From positions 62,001 to 126,000 of the forward strand of contig JAZRBM010000008.1 of assembly GCA_045635085.1 (NCBI GenBank): a stretch of 64,000 nt of DNA. Direction: 5' to 3'. Below the pieces are notes generated by a model. That model was not told the origin of the DNA and ran no database searches. It worked only from the letters and a program-made list of their open reading frames with translations. This stretch comes from Congzhengia sp045635085 (GTDB lineage: Bacteria; Bacillota; Clostridia; UBA1381; UBA9506). The position numbers were made by a program, and so were the translations under genes. Positions 7,419-16,818 of the stretch are shown in pieces (within the stretch, counting starts at the first letter, position 1; each line of letters opens with the position of its first letter).

Positions 7419-9437
7419 TTATTCAGCGCCGCGATAAAAATGTCCGCGTGTAATTTTAGAAAAAATCCCATCTGGCATCTTCCCTGACAGTGCATCCTGA
7501 TATGCCTTTATTACTTTTTTTGTAGTTTGGGCATCTTCTATGGTAAATTTAAGGCGAATGGCGTCAACATTTAAAGAAACAAGGTCATCTATTTTGTCTG
7601 CTAAATATATCGGCACGCTGTTTAACAAAATATTTCTGCAGTTTTCGCACACTATGGGAAAACGTTCGTTTTTTCTGTCCAAAAGCTCAAATGTGCCCCC
7701 TTGTTTTGAGCACATACCCTGCGATTTTATAACGCAATTTTCCATTACCATAAGCGGCAGGTGACCATACGCTATAACCTCGGTTTCTATATCTGTGTTG
7801 TCAGTTATCGCCCTGATTTCGTGTATGTTAAGCTCGGGAGAAAGCGTAAGTCTGCGAAATCCCAAATCCGATAACACCTTGCAGCTGTACGAGTTTGTCA
7901 CATTAAGCCTTTCGCCACCGTAGAGCTCTTTGGTAGAATCAATCTGTCCTAAGTTTTGCACCATGATTTTTTGAGATGCAATTTTATCGTTTTCGCCCTC
8001 TTTTTTGATTGCGGGGCACAAGATGAAGTCAGAGCTTACCTGCTTTGATAACTCATAGCTTGTAATAATCTCGCAATTTTGCGCGTATTTTGCCTGGGCA
8101 AGCTGCTCTTTGGTTGAAACCTCTATAACAATTTTTGGCAGGCCGCGACGTCGATGGTTTTTCTCTGGTTTTTGAGTTTTATTCACGCTTTTTTTGTAGG
8201 AGTCACAGATTTGCCTTGAAAGCTTCATGCAAACCTCTCGGCGAAGAGCATTGACAGACGAAACTGGAACATGCGGATTTTGGTTGTGGTTTATTTGTGT
8301 ATTTTCTGCCACAAATACTGTATCGCCCAGTTTTTCAAGCTGCTGCTTTATCCGAGATGAGTCAAAATCTTTTCTTGCCTTTTCTAAAACATCTCCTGTA
8401 GCTTCGGCGCTAAACCCATCACTTTGGGCAAAGAGAGTGAGCTTTTCGCCGACATTGGCAGTAAGGGTCATAACTATATTTTTGCGCTTTGAAAAATCTT
8501 CTTCTTTTAAAATAGCGGCATCTTTTTTTTCTGCCGACACCTTATGGGATGACTCATAATCCATCATTTTGTCAAATTGTCTGCCGCTAAAATACCCGAT
8601 AGAGCTTCCCCCGCGTGAGAAAAACGACAAGGTTTTGTCGATTTCGCCTTCATCTATATCATTTAAAATGGCGCGCTTATAAAGAGCAGTTACAGCGGCT
8701 GTATATTCGGGTGACTTCATTCTTCCTTCTATTTTAAGGGAATCTGCAACACCGTCTATTTCTTTTAGCTTATCGGCAAGACAAATATCCTTTAAAGATA
8801 GCAAAGGAATGTTTTTGCTCACTTTTTTTCCGTCTTTTAAAAGCGTATAATTCAGTCTGCAGGGCTGGGCACAAAGACCTCGGTTTCCTGACCTTGCGCC
8901 GATTAAAGACGACATCAGACACTGCCCTGACCATCCCATACAAAGCGCTCCGTGAACAAAAGTCTCAAGCTCTATGTCGGTGTTTTTCTTTATTTTGCGT
9001 ATTTCATCTATTCCAAGTTCGCGAGCTAAAACAACGCGGTTTGCTCCTAGCTTTTTAGCTACTTGTGCTGCCTCTTTAGATGCTATTGTCATCTGGGTTG
9101 ATGCGTTTATAAATATTTCGTCAGACATTTTTCTTACCAGATACAAAAGCCCCAAATCCTGTATTATTATGCCGTCAACGCCTGATTTTATCAAAAATTC
9201 GGCATAGCTTACAGCATCCTTTAACTCTTCTTCTTTAACTAAAATATTTACGGCAACATAGAGCTTTACTCCACGCAAATGACAAAAGGATGCTGCTTTT
9301 AATATTTCTTCGTCGGTAAAGTTTTTAGCGTTTCTTCTTGCTGAAAACCTGTCTCCGCCGATATATACTGCATCTGCTCCCGCACGTACGGCAGAAATTA
9401 AACACTCAAAATTTCCTGCAGGGGACAAAAGCTCCAT
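7419..9437 (-). CDS. U32 peptidase family protein (TrhP/RlhA-like RNA hydroxylation factor)
   Basis: The 672-residue protein has the U32 barrel in its N-terminal half (ELLSPAGNFECL, the FVHGALCM motif and the cysteine set GLCAQPC), followed by a DUF3656-like insert and a C-terminal repeat with GHLPLMVMENC. Once called collagenases, members in E. coli and Bacillus are now known to take part in tRNA or 23S rRNA hydroxylation, with the cysteines thought to hold an Fe-S cluster. RNA modification is therefore the better guess here. It lies 39 bases upstream of maf and may head the shape operon. The start follows GAGGTG. Confidence 0.9.
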   Translation of the reverse strand: MELLSPAGNFECLISAVRAGADAVYIGGDRFSARRNAKNFTDEEILKAASFCHLRGVKLYVAVNILVKEEELKDAVSYAEFLIKSGVDGIIIQDLGLLYLVRKMSDEIFINASTQMTIASKEAAQVAKKLGANRVVLARELGIDEIRKIKKNTDIELETFVHGALCMGWSGQCLMSSLIGARSGNRGLCAQPCRLNYTLLKDGKKVSKNIPLLSLKDICLADKLKEIDGVADSLKIEGRMKSPEYTAAVTALYKRAILNDIDEGEIDKTLSFFSRGGSSIGYFSGRQFDKMMDYESSHKVSAEKKDAAILKEEDFSKRKNIVMTLTANVGEKLTLFAQSDGFSAEATGDVLEKARKDFDSSRIKQQLEKLGDTVFVAENTQINHNQNPHVPVSSVNALRREVCMKLSRQICDSYKKSVNKTQKPEKNHRRRGLPKIVIEVSTKEQLAQAKYAQNCEIITSYELSKQVSSDFILCPAIKKEGENDKIASQKIMVQNLGQIDSTKELYGGERLNVTNSYSCKVLSDLGFRRLTLSPELNIHEIRAITDNTDIETEVIAYGHLPLMVMENCVIKSQGMCSKQGGTFELLDRKNERFPIVCENCRNILLNSVPIYLADKIDDLVSLNVDAIRLKFTIEDAQTTKKVIKAYQDALSGKMPDGIFSKITRGHFYRGAE

Positions 9438-9474
9438 AATATCACCTCACAAAAGCTATATTTATCTTATTTTA

Positions 9475-9488
9475 TCACAATATTGTGA
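9475..9488. promoter_or_regulatory. Perfect 14-base palindrome between divergent genes
   Basis: TCACAATATTGTGA is a perfect inverted repeat. It lies 38 bases before the U32 gene and 48 bases upstream of the guaB -35 box. Its size and place suit a dimeric repressor site, but I recognise no specific regulator. Confidence 0.35.
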
Positions 9489-9535
9489 AGATTAAATTAC
9501 ATTTATTTTAATTTTAAATTTCAGTCAATTATTGC

Positions 9536-9564
9536 TTGATTTTGTCTTGAAATTTTGGTATACT
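9536..9564 (+). promoter_or_regulatory. Sigma-A-type promoter of guaB
   Basis: TTGATT (9536-9541), a 17-base spacer and TATACT (9559-9564). The guaB ATG is 60 bases past the -10 box. No purine riboswitch fold is visible in that short leader. Confidence 0.7.
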
Positions 9565-9623
9565 GATAAAAATAAATAAAATTACTGAAGATATACTCAC
9601 AAATAAACGAAAGGGGTAAAGAA

Positions 9624-11075
9624 ATGAACAAAGTAATTAAAGAAGGGCTTACTTTTGACGATGTCTTGTTAGTTCCTCAAAAATCACAAGTAACACCCGA
9701 TATGATTGACCTTAAAACACGCCTTACAAAGAATATAACTTTAAATATTCCGTTGATGAGTGCGGCGATGGATACTGTTACAGAGTCAGCAATGGCTATA
9801 GCGGTTGCCCGTGAGGGTGGTATCGGCGTAATTCATAAAAATATGACAATCGAGGCACAGGCAACAGAGGTTGACAAGGTTAAGCGTTCAGAGCATGGCA
9901 TAATCACAGACCCGTTCTATCTTTCTCCTGACCACACATTAGAAGAAGCAGATAAGCTGATGGGCAAATACAGAATTTCAGGTGTGCCTATTTGTGTTGA
10001 CAAAAAACTAATCGGTATCATAACAAACCGTGATTTGCGTTTTGAAGAAGATTTTTCAAAAAAAATCGGCGATGTTATGACAAAGGAAAACCTGATTACC
10101 GCTCCCAGCGGCACAACACTTTCAGAGGCTCAGGAAATTTTGCGCCATCACAAAATTGAAAAGCTTCCTATCGTTGATAAAAACGGCTTTTTAAAAGGAT
10201 TAATAACGATTAAAGATATTGAAAAGAGTGTAAAATATCCAAATGCGGCAAAAGACATTAACGGAAGACTTTTGGTTGCTGCTGCTATCGGTGTGACAAA
10301 GGATATCCTAGAGCGTGCCAAAGCTTTGGCAGATGCTCAGGTTGACGCTTTTGTTTTAGACTCAGCACATGGACACAGCAAAAACATTCTGGATGCGGTT
10401 TCACTTGTTAAAAAGGAATTTCCGCATATTTCACTAATCGCAGGAAATATTGCAACAGGCGAGGCAGCAGAAGACTTAATTAAAGCCGGCGCAGACGCAA
10501 TTAAGGTTGGTATCGGCCCCGGTTCTATCTGTACAACACGAGTTGTTGCTGGTATCGGTGTACCTCAGATTACAGCGGTTAATGATGTTTATGAGGTAGC
10601 TAAAAAGTACGATATTCCGGTAATTGCAGATGGCGGTATAAAGTATTCTGGAGATTTACCTAAGGCTATTGCAGCCGGTGCGAACGTAATTATGGTAGGC
10701 AGCCTGCTTGCCGGCTGTGAAGAAAGCCCCGGAGATGAAGAGCTTTATCAGGGCAGAAAGTTTAAAGTGTATCGTGGTATGGGTTCTATGGCAGCTATGG
10801 AGGTTGGTTCTAAAGACAGATACTTCCAGACAAACACCAAAAAGCTCGTTCCTGAGGGCGTAGAGGGTCGTGTTCCTTATAAAGGACCTGTTTCTGATGT
10901 TATTTATCAGTTGATGGGTGGACTCCGTGCAGGTATGGGTTACTGCGGAACACCTACTGTTGAAGAGCTTAAGGAAAGAGGCAAATTTATAAAAATTACA
11001 TCAGCAGGTCTTATCGAGAGCCATCCGCACGATATTTCTATCACTAAGGAAGCTCCTAACTACAGCCAATCATAA
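9624..11075 (+). CDS. guaB: Inosine-5'-monophosphate dehydrogenase
   Basis: GuaB oxidises IMP to XMP with NAD, the committed step to GMP. The 483-residue protein has the barrel opening LTFDDVLLVP, two CBS domains inserted at about residues 95-205 (Bateman module), and the active-site loop GSICTTR with catalytic Cys303. The flap and the conserved GGLRAGMGYCG follow near the C-terminus. The length is typical. It has its own promoter, and guaA is not adjacent. Confidence 0.97.
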   Translation: MNKVIKEGLTFDDVLLVPQKSQVTPDMIDLKTRLTKNITLNIPLMSAAMDTVTESAMAIAVAREGGIGVIHKNMTIEAQATEVDKVKRSEHGIITDPFYLSPDHTLEEADKLMGKYRISGVPICVDKKLIGIITNRDLRFEEDFSKKIGDVMTKENLITAPSGTTLSEAQEILRHHKIEKLPIVDKNGFLKGLITIKDIEKSVKYPNAAKDINGRLLVAAAIGVTKDILERAKALADAQVDAFVLDSAHGHSKNILDAVSLVKKEFPHISLIAGNIATGEAAEDLIKAGADAIKVGIGPGSICTTRVVAGIGVPQITAVNDVYEVAKKYDIPVIADGGIKYSGDLPKAIAAGANVIMVGSLLAGCEESPGDEELYQGRKFKVYRGMGSMAAMEVGSKDRYFQTNTKKLVPEGVEGRVPYKGPVSDVIYQLMGGLRAGMGYCGTPTVEELKERGKFIKITSAGLIESHPHDISITKEAPNYSQS

Positions 11076-11084
11076 AAAATGTTA

Positions 11085-11116
11085 TTACGCCTTATCTGCC
11101 CGTAGATAAGGCGTAA
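11085..11116 (+). terminator. Hairpin terminator after guaB
   Basis: A 13-bp perfect stem (11085-11097 with 11104-11116) around a 6-base loop sits 9 bases after the guaB stop. The following T-run is weak, so read-through into the topoisomerase gene is possible. Confidence 0.65.
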
Positions 11117-11162
11117 AGTTAGTTTATAAATACTTTATGGGCAGAAAGGTTATGACCTTATT

Positions 11163-13136
11163 ATGAAAAAATATAATGACGAAAGCATTAAGTCATTAAA
11201 AGGTGCAGACCGTGTAAGAAAACGTCCCGGTGTTATTTTCGGTTCTGACGGAATTGACGGTTGTGAACATTCGTTTTTTGAAATTTTGTCCAACTCAATC
11301 GATGAAGCAAGAGAAGGCTACGGAAAAGAGATAGAAGTAACACGATTTGCAGATAAATCGATAGAAGTAAAGGATAACGGACGCGGCATACCTATGGGCT
11401 ATAACGAAAGCGAAAAACGCTTTAACTGGGAGCTTGTTTTTTGCGAAATGTATGCAGGTGGTAAATATAATAACGAAGCAGGCGGCGATTATGAGTACAG
11501 CCTAGGTCTTAACGGTCTTGGTACCTGTGCAACACAGTACAGCTCGTCATTTATGGATGTAACCGTTCTTCGTGATGGAAAAAAATATTCTATGCATTTT
11601 GAAAAGGGAAATCCCGTAGGACACCTTGTAACAGAAGAAGTGCGCTCGAAAAAAACAGGCACTACCATTCGTTGGCGCCCTGATACCGAGGTATTTACGG
11701 ATATTAATATTCCTCTTGAATATTTTGAGGATGTATTAAAAAAGCAGGCAGTTGTAAATGCCGGGCTTAAGTTTATTTTGTATAATCAAACCCAGGACGG
11801 TTGGGATATAAAGGAATTTTGTTACGAAAAAGGCGTGATTGATTACATCGGCGAAATAGCAGACGGGAAATCATTCACTGATGTTTTCTCCTTTGAAACG
11901 CAAAAGAGAGGCCGTGACCGTGAAGATAAGCCTGACTATAATGTAAAGATGCAGTTTGCTTTTTGCTTTAACAATGATATAAATATGTTAGAGTACTATC
12001 ACAACTCAAGCTTTTTAGAGCATGGCGGCTCTCCTGACAGAGCTGTAAAGAGTGCGTTTGTTGCGTCTATTGATAAGTATCTAAAGGCAAATAACAAGTA
12101 TAACAAAAACGAAGGAAAAATAAGTTTTGTCGATGTAGCAGACAGTCTTATTTTAGTTTCCAACTCGTTTTCAACTATTACAAGCTATGAAAACCAGACG
12201 AAAAAATCTATAACAAATAAATTCATCCAGGAAGCGATGACGGATGTTTTAAAAGAGCAGCTTGACGTTTATTTTATAGAGAATAAAGATGCGGCAGAAA
12301 AAATCATGGCTCAGGTGTTAATAAATAAAAGGAGTCGTGAAAAGGCAGAGCAAACCAGAGTTGCAGTAAAAAAGAACCTGACGGCGTCTGTCGATATGAC
12401 AAACCGCATAAGCAAGTTCATAAACTGCAGAACAAAGGATATTGAGCGTCGCGAAATATACATTGTTGAGGGTGACTCGGCTCTTGGCTCGTGTAAAAAG
12501 GGAAGAGATGCAGAATTTCAGGCAATCATTCCCGTTCGTGGTAAGATTCTTAATTGCCTGAAAGCAGATTATGCAAAAATATTCAAAAGCGAAATAATAA
12601 CAGACTTAATCAGAGTTTTAGGCTGTGGTATCGAAATAAAGTCAAAGCATGCAAGTAAGGATATGAGCACATTTGACCTTGACAATCTTCGCTGGAACAA
12701 GGTAATTATCTGTACCGACGCCGATGTTGACGGATATCAGATAAGAACACTTATTTTGACTATGATTTATGTTTTGATGCCTACTCTTATAAAAGAGGGA
12801 AAGGTTTATATTGCAGAATCTCCTCTGTTTGAAATCACATCGGGCAAAGACACTTTCTTTGCTTTTAACGAGCAGGAAAAACAAGAAATTGTAGAAAAAT
12901 TAGGAAATAAAAAGCATAAAATTCAGCGCTCAAAAGGTCTGGGCGAAAACGAGCCTGAAATGATGTGGCAGACAACAATGAACCCCGAAACAAGAAGATT
13001 AATCAGAGTAACATATGATGATGCAGAAAAAACAGCACAGATGTTTGATGTACTTTTAGGCGATAAGCTCCAGGAGCGAAAGGATTATATAGCAGAATTT
13101 GGCCATAACTTCTTGGATCTTGCAGATATAAGTTAA
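11163..13136 (+). CDS. GyrB/ParE-type topoisomerase B subunit, paralogue without an adjacent A subunit
   Basis: This is the ATPase and TOPRIM subunit of a type IIA topoisomerase, 657 residues. The GHKL ATPase motifs are present (EILSNSIDEA, DNGRGIP, GLNGLGT), as are the TOPRIM motifs (EGDSALGS, DADVDGYQIR) and RSKGLGE, so it looks catalytically complete. Its length matches ParE-type subunits without the Gram-negative insert. In other Clostridia the equivalent gene is usually followed by an A subunit carrying the catalytic tyrosine. Here the next gene is a minus-strand HPr-like gene, so the partner must be elsewhere. Whether it is ParE or a third homologue cannot be settled from one window. 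Confidence 0.88.
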   Translation: MKKYNDESIKSLKGADRVRKRPGVIFGSDGIDGCEHSFFEILSNSIDEAREGYGKEIEVTRFADKSIEVKDNGRGIPMGYNESEKRFNWELVFCEMYAGGKYNNEAGGDYEYSLGLNGLGTCATQYSSSFMDVTVLRDGKKYSMHFEKGNPVGHLVTEEVRSKKTGTTIRWRPDTEVFTDINIPLEYFEDVLKKQAVVNAGLKFILYNQTQDGWDIKEFCYEKGVIDYIGEIADGKSFTDVFSFETQKRGRDREDKPDYNVKMQFAFCFNNDINMLEYYHNSSFLEHGGSPDRAVKSAFVASIDKYLKANNKYNKNEGKISFVDVADSLILVSNSFSTITSYENQTKKSITNKFIQEAMTDVLKEQLDVYFIENKDAAEKIMAQVLINKRSREKAEQTRVAVKKNLTASVDMTNRISKFINCRTKDIERREIYIVEGDSALGSCKKGRDAEFQAIIPVRGKILNCLKADYAKIFKSEIITDLIRVLGCGIEIKSKHASKDMSTFDLDNLRWNKVIICTDADVDGYQIRTLILTMIYVLMPTLIKEGKVYIAESPLFEITSGKDTFFAFNEQEKQEIVEKLGNKKHKIQRSKGLGENEPEMMWQTTMNPETRRLIRVTYDDAEKTAQMFDVLLGDKLQERKDYIAEFGHNFLDLADIS

Positions 13137-13150
13137 TAAAGATAAAAAAG

Positions 13151-13172
13151 AGCTGTAGATTTTTCTACAGCT
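13151..13172. terminator. Bidirectional terminator between topoisomerase and HPr-like gene
   Basis: AGCTGTAGA (13151-13159) pairs with TCTACAGCT (13164-13172). A-rich sequence lies to the left, and the hairpin overlaps the stop codon of the converging HPr-like gene. It can serve both transcripts. Confidence 0.6.
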
Positions 13173-13404
13173 ACTGGATATATGTTTTGATTTCATCAAC
13201 AAAGCTTTGAGCTTCGTCATCATCTGCATGAATATCTACTTTAATAGGTTTAGACAAATCAAGACTGAAAATACCCATAATAGATTTAGCATCAACAACG
13301 TATCTGCCGGATGTTAAATCCACATCGAACTGGTATTTGTTAACTATATTAACAAACGCCTTAATGTCATTGATGGAACTTAGTAAAATGTTAAATGTTT
13401 TCAT
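13171..13404 (-). CDS. HPr-like protein lacking the active-site histidine (Crh-like)
   Basis: The 77-residue protein aligns over its whole length with HPr of the phosphotransferase system. The GxHARPA segment that carries His15 is replaced by SINDIKAF, with no histidine, so it cannot accept phosphate from enzyme I. The regulatory serine region KSIMG (Ser46 of HPr) is kept. That combination is known from Bacillus Crh, which is phosphorylated only on the serine by HPr kinase and acts in catabolite control. An hprK gene is present at 40285. No CcpA or target is seen here, so the Crh role is inference. Confidence 0.8.
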   Translation of the reverse strand: MKTFNILLSSINDIKAFVNIVNKYQFDVDLTSGRYVVDAKSIMGIFSLDLSKPIKVDIHADDDEAQSFVDEIKTYIQ

Positions 13405-13514
13405 ATTTCATTCCTCCTTGATGTTATTATATTATAGCAATTTAAAAAAGTCAATTCATAAAACATTAAATTTTGGTGACGGTCATTTAACAGAGCGTAT
13501 TTTTGCGCAAATGC

Positions 13515-13543
13515 TTGAAAAATAACACAAGCTGTTATATAAT
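13515..13543 (+). promoter_or_regulatory. Near-consensus promoter of the subtilisin gene, with overlapping inverted repeat
   Basis: TTGAAA (13515-13520), a 17-base spacer and a perfect TATAAT (13538-13543). CTGTTA (13532-13537) and TAACAG (13550-13555) form an inverted repeat around the -10 box that could be an operator. Confidence 0.7.
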
Positions 13544-13580
13544 ACTAAATAACAGTTTTAAGCTTATAAGGAGATTAAAA

Positions 13581-16500
13581 ATGAAAAAGTTACTTGCCCT
13601 TATACTTTGTATAAATATTTTAATTTCTTGCGCCGGCATTGCAAATGCATCCACTATAAGCACAAAGGATGCGCCGGGTGAAAAAACATATATCGTAATT
13701 TTAGATGCACCCCCTGTATATTCTAAAGAGCGCGTCAGCTTTTACAGTATTGACGATAGCACATACAGACAGGCACTGCTTGAGGAGCAGGAAAATATAA
13801 AATCTAAAATTCCGGCCTTTAGCAAATTTTCACTGCGAAAAAATGAGCAAGAAGCAAAAAACTATACATATACCGAGGTTTTAAATGGTTTTACAGTTGA
13901 GTGTGACGCAGAAACTGCAGAATATATCAAAACAATAGACGGCGTAAAAGTAGTCTTTCAGGATACAAGTATGGAGTTTGTTATGCCAGAGGAGCTTGGT
14001 GCATCAGAGCTTTTAACACAAACGCAGACAGAAGAAAGCGCCATATTGTCACAAGCAAATGCAGGCAACATGATAAATGTAAAATCGGCATACGATAAAG
14101 GCTATGACGGAACAGGGCAGGCAATTGCCATAATTGATAGCGGAACACATGTAAAAAACAGCTACTATTCATTAAATAACACACAAAATCTTAAGCTCAC
14201 AAAGGAAAAGGTGGCAGAAATTATAAAGAACAACACTTTAAACGTGCCGGCAACCGTGGATTCGGCATATGTAAGTGACAAAATACCCTATGCCTATAAC
14301 TATTACACAAAAGATTCAGCGCTTTCGACTGCAAATCTTCATGGAGCTCACGTTGCAGGTATCGCAGCGGGTGGCACTGTTTCGGTTTCAGACGGTGTAA
14401 TATCAGGTATCGCACCCGAGGCGCAGATTTTATTTTTTGGCGTTTTTAATGAATCGGGCGGGGCTGATTTTACGGATATGGCAGCCTCAATAGAAGATGC
14501 TGTAAAATTTGGTGTTGATGCTATTAACCTTAGTATAGGGACAAAATGCTTTAGTGAAAACGTAGCCTTATCTGCGTATCAGACCGCAGTAGAAAATGCG
14601 AAAAATGCCGGTTGCACGGTGATTTTTGCAGCAGGCAACAGCGACAGACAACACTACGGCGTGTCAAATATTGACTATAGCACATCAGACAATACCAATT
14701 ATAAAAATTCAACTAAAGTAGCCTCAGTACAAAATGGTTATGCTTATATGAATTATATAAAGGACCAGAGCGGAACGAAATACCCATGCTCAGTTAAAGG
14801 AAGTGCTGCGGCGTTTTCGTCGTTGCCTATCGTGGATTGTGGCACGGGGAATGCGGCAGAGCTTGCGCAAATAGACCTTTCGGGAAAAGAGGTTGCGCTT
14901 ATAACGCTGCCCGACAGACTAATAGCGGGCAGTGTAGAAAATACTCTCACACTAGTAAAAAAATGTGGCGATTTGGCGCATAATGCCGGCGCGGACGCAG
15001 TAGTAGTCATAAACAATTCCGTTGATATTAAAGATGGCTCATCAGGAGTCACTTATCCTTTATTTTTGGTTTCAAAAGAATCAGGAAAAGAACTTATAAA
15101 GCAGACGAGCCTTGACTTTACAAATGAGACCATTGTTATACAAAGAAGCAGCACACCAACAGCAAACGCCTTTAGCTCATACGGATATTCTGACAATTTA
15201 GACATAACAGTTGATTTTGCAGCGGTTGGCGGAAATGTCTATTCATCATACGGAAACGGAACATTCAAAAACTTAACGGGCACGTCCATGGCAGCACCGC
15301 AGGCAGCAGGTGCGACAGTGCTTATGGATAAATATGTTGAGGACAATTTTCCTTCGTATCAGGATGAAGAAAAGGTAATGCTTATTAAAAACCTTTTGGC
15401 ATCTACTGCAAAAACCATTTACGCAGATGGCGGCGCGCTGCAATCGCCCAGAAAAGTCGGCTCTGGGTTGATTCAGCTTGATAAGGCAATGAGCGAAAAA
15501 GTGATTTTGACAGCCAAAGACTCACAGGAGTCTAGAATAAATCTGGGAGCAGACCTTAAAAATTCCTTTAATGTAGAATTTACTGTTCACAATTTAGGAG
15601 ACAGCGACATAGCCTTTGACGAGGTGTTAGTAGAGCTTTCAACAGACGATTACAAAAGCTATGGCTCAAAGGGCTATGGTATATGCGGCGTTAAAAAATT
15701 AACTAAAACCGTATCCGGCGCAAGTGAAATTTTTGTTCCGGCGAAAGGTAGAGAGGATGTATCTCTTACTGTAACGCTTGATGATGACGAAGTAAATGAA
15801 ATAAAAACTGTTATGAAAAACGGATTTTTCATAGACGGAAAAGTAACTCTTTCAAATCAGGAAAATACTGTTTTGGGCATTCCTTTTTCAGGTTTTTGGG
15901 GAAGTTGGGATAAACTCCCTATCATCTCGCCTGATAAACTGGGTATTTACAGCGAGCGCGCAGATGGGCTTTATGCAGATATGATGATTGGAACAAAAGA
16001 CTCAAAGCTGTTTATGCCAATGTCAGAAAACCCTGATGGTACTGTTGTTGACTCTAAAGTAGTATATCATGCTGTGCCACAAAGAAATGCATATCTTACT
16101 GTTAAGTTTGATGATAGGGTAGTTATGTCAGAGGGCGCTTTTTACAACAAAGGCTATCAGTTTGCATATTACGATGAAGCAACAATTAAAGACCTTGCAT
16201 CGGTATCTACGATAACGCTTGAGTTTTATCTTCCGTATTATGCCGGCACTGATAAAAAGCAAACAATCACAATAGATGTAGAAAAAGATAATGAGGCTCC
16301 AAAAATTTTACAAATTGCATCAAAGACTACAGATGGTACAACTTCGCTTAGCTTTGTTGTTTCGGATAATTACGGAGTCTCTGCAATAGAATCAAGAGCA
16401 GTATCGACAGAAGACGCTACGCCAAAGAGAAGCATCGTCAATATAAATAAGACGAGCCAGGCGTGTTCCTTTAACATAACGGGGCTTGACGAGATTTTTT

Positions 16501-16805
16501 ATTTTGTTTATGACAGCGCGCACAATATGACGGCTATTTTGCCAGAGGTTGGAATTAGCGTTTTAAATGATGTTGCGACATATAAAAACAATACAACAAA
16601 ACCCGTATCAGGCACTTGCATGATAGCGGTATATGAGAACAAAAAAATGCAAAGCTTTGTTCCATTAGGCGAGCTTACACTTTTGCCATACGAAAACAAG
16701 ACATTTGATTTATCAGAATACAAAGACAAAGAATATAAGCTATTTTTCTGGAAAGATGTAAATACAACACTAGAACCTATATGCAAAAATTATTATACAT
16801 ATTAA
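13581..16805 (+). CDS. Secreted S8 (subtilisin-family) serine protease
   Basis: The 1074-residue protein starts at the ATG 7 bases after AAGGAG and has a signal peptide (residues about 1-23, with a Cys in ISCAGIANA that might be a lipobox). An inhibitor I9-type propeptide follows (about 30-125). The catalytic domain has Asp186 (IIDSGTH), His254 (HGAHVAG) and Ser569 (GTSMAAP), with a PA insert (about 420-530) between His and Ser. The C-terminal 450 residues look like Fn3/beta-sandwich domains of C5a-peptidase-type cell-envelope proteases. There is no LPXTG signal. It probably degrades peptides outside the cell. It has its own promoter. Confidence 0.92.
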   Translation: MKKLLALILCINILISCAGIANASTISTKDAPGEKTYIVILDAPPVYSKERVSFYSIDDSTYRQALLEEQENIKSKIPAFSKFSLRKNEQEAKNYTYTEVLNGFTVECDAETAEYIKTIDGVKVVFQDTSMEFVMPEELGASELLTQTQTEESAILSQANAGNMINVKSAYDKGYDGTGQAIAIIDSGTHVKNSYYSLNNTQNLKLTKEKVAEIIKNNTLNVPATVDSAYVSDKIPYAYNYYTKDSALSTANLHGAHVAGIAAGGTVSVSDGVISGIAPEAQILFFGVFNESGGADFTDMAASIEDAVKFGVDAINLSIGTKCFSENVALSAYQTAVENAKNAGCTVIFAAGNSDRQHYGVSNIDYSTSDNTNYKNSTKVASVQNGYAYMNYIKDQSGTKYPCSVKGSAAAFSSLPIVDCGTGNAAELAQIDLSGKEVALITLPDRLIAGSVENTLTLVKKCGDLAHNAGADAVVVINNSVDIKDGSSGVTYPLFLVSKESGKELIKQTSLDFTNETIVIQRSSTPTANAFSSYGYSDNLDITVDFAAVGGNVYSSYGNGTFKNLTGTSMAAPQAAGATVLMDKYVEDNFPSYQDEEKVMLIKNLLASTAKTIYADGGALQSPRKVGSGLIQLDKAMSEKVILTAKDSQESRINLGADLKNSFNVEFTVHNLGDSDIAFDEVLVELSTDDYKSYGSKGYGICGVKKLTKTVSGASEIFVPAKGREDVSLTVTLDDDEVNEIKTVMKNGFFIDGKVTLSNQENTVLGIPFSGFWGSWDKLPIISPDKLGIYSERADGLYADMMIGTKDSKLFMPMSENPDGTVVDSKVVYHAVPQRNAYLTVKFDDRVVMSEGAFYNKGYQFAYYDEATIKDLASVSTITLEFYLPYYAGTDKKQTITIDVEKDNEAPKILQIASKTTDGTTSLSFVVSDNYGVSAIESRAVSTEDATPKRSIVNINKTSQACSFNITGLDEIFYFVYDSAHNMTAILPEVGISVLNDVATYKNNTTKPVSGTCMIAVYENKKMQSFVPLGELTLLPYENKTFDLSEYKDKEYKLFFWKDVNTTLEPICKNYYTY

Positions 16806-16818
16806 AAAGGAGATTACT

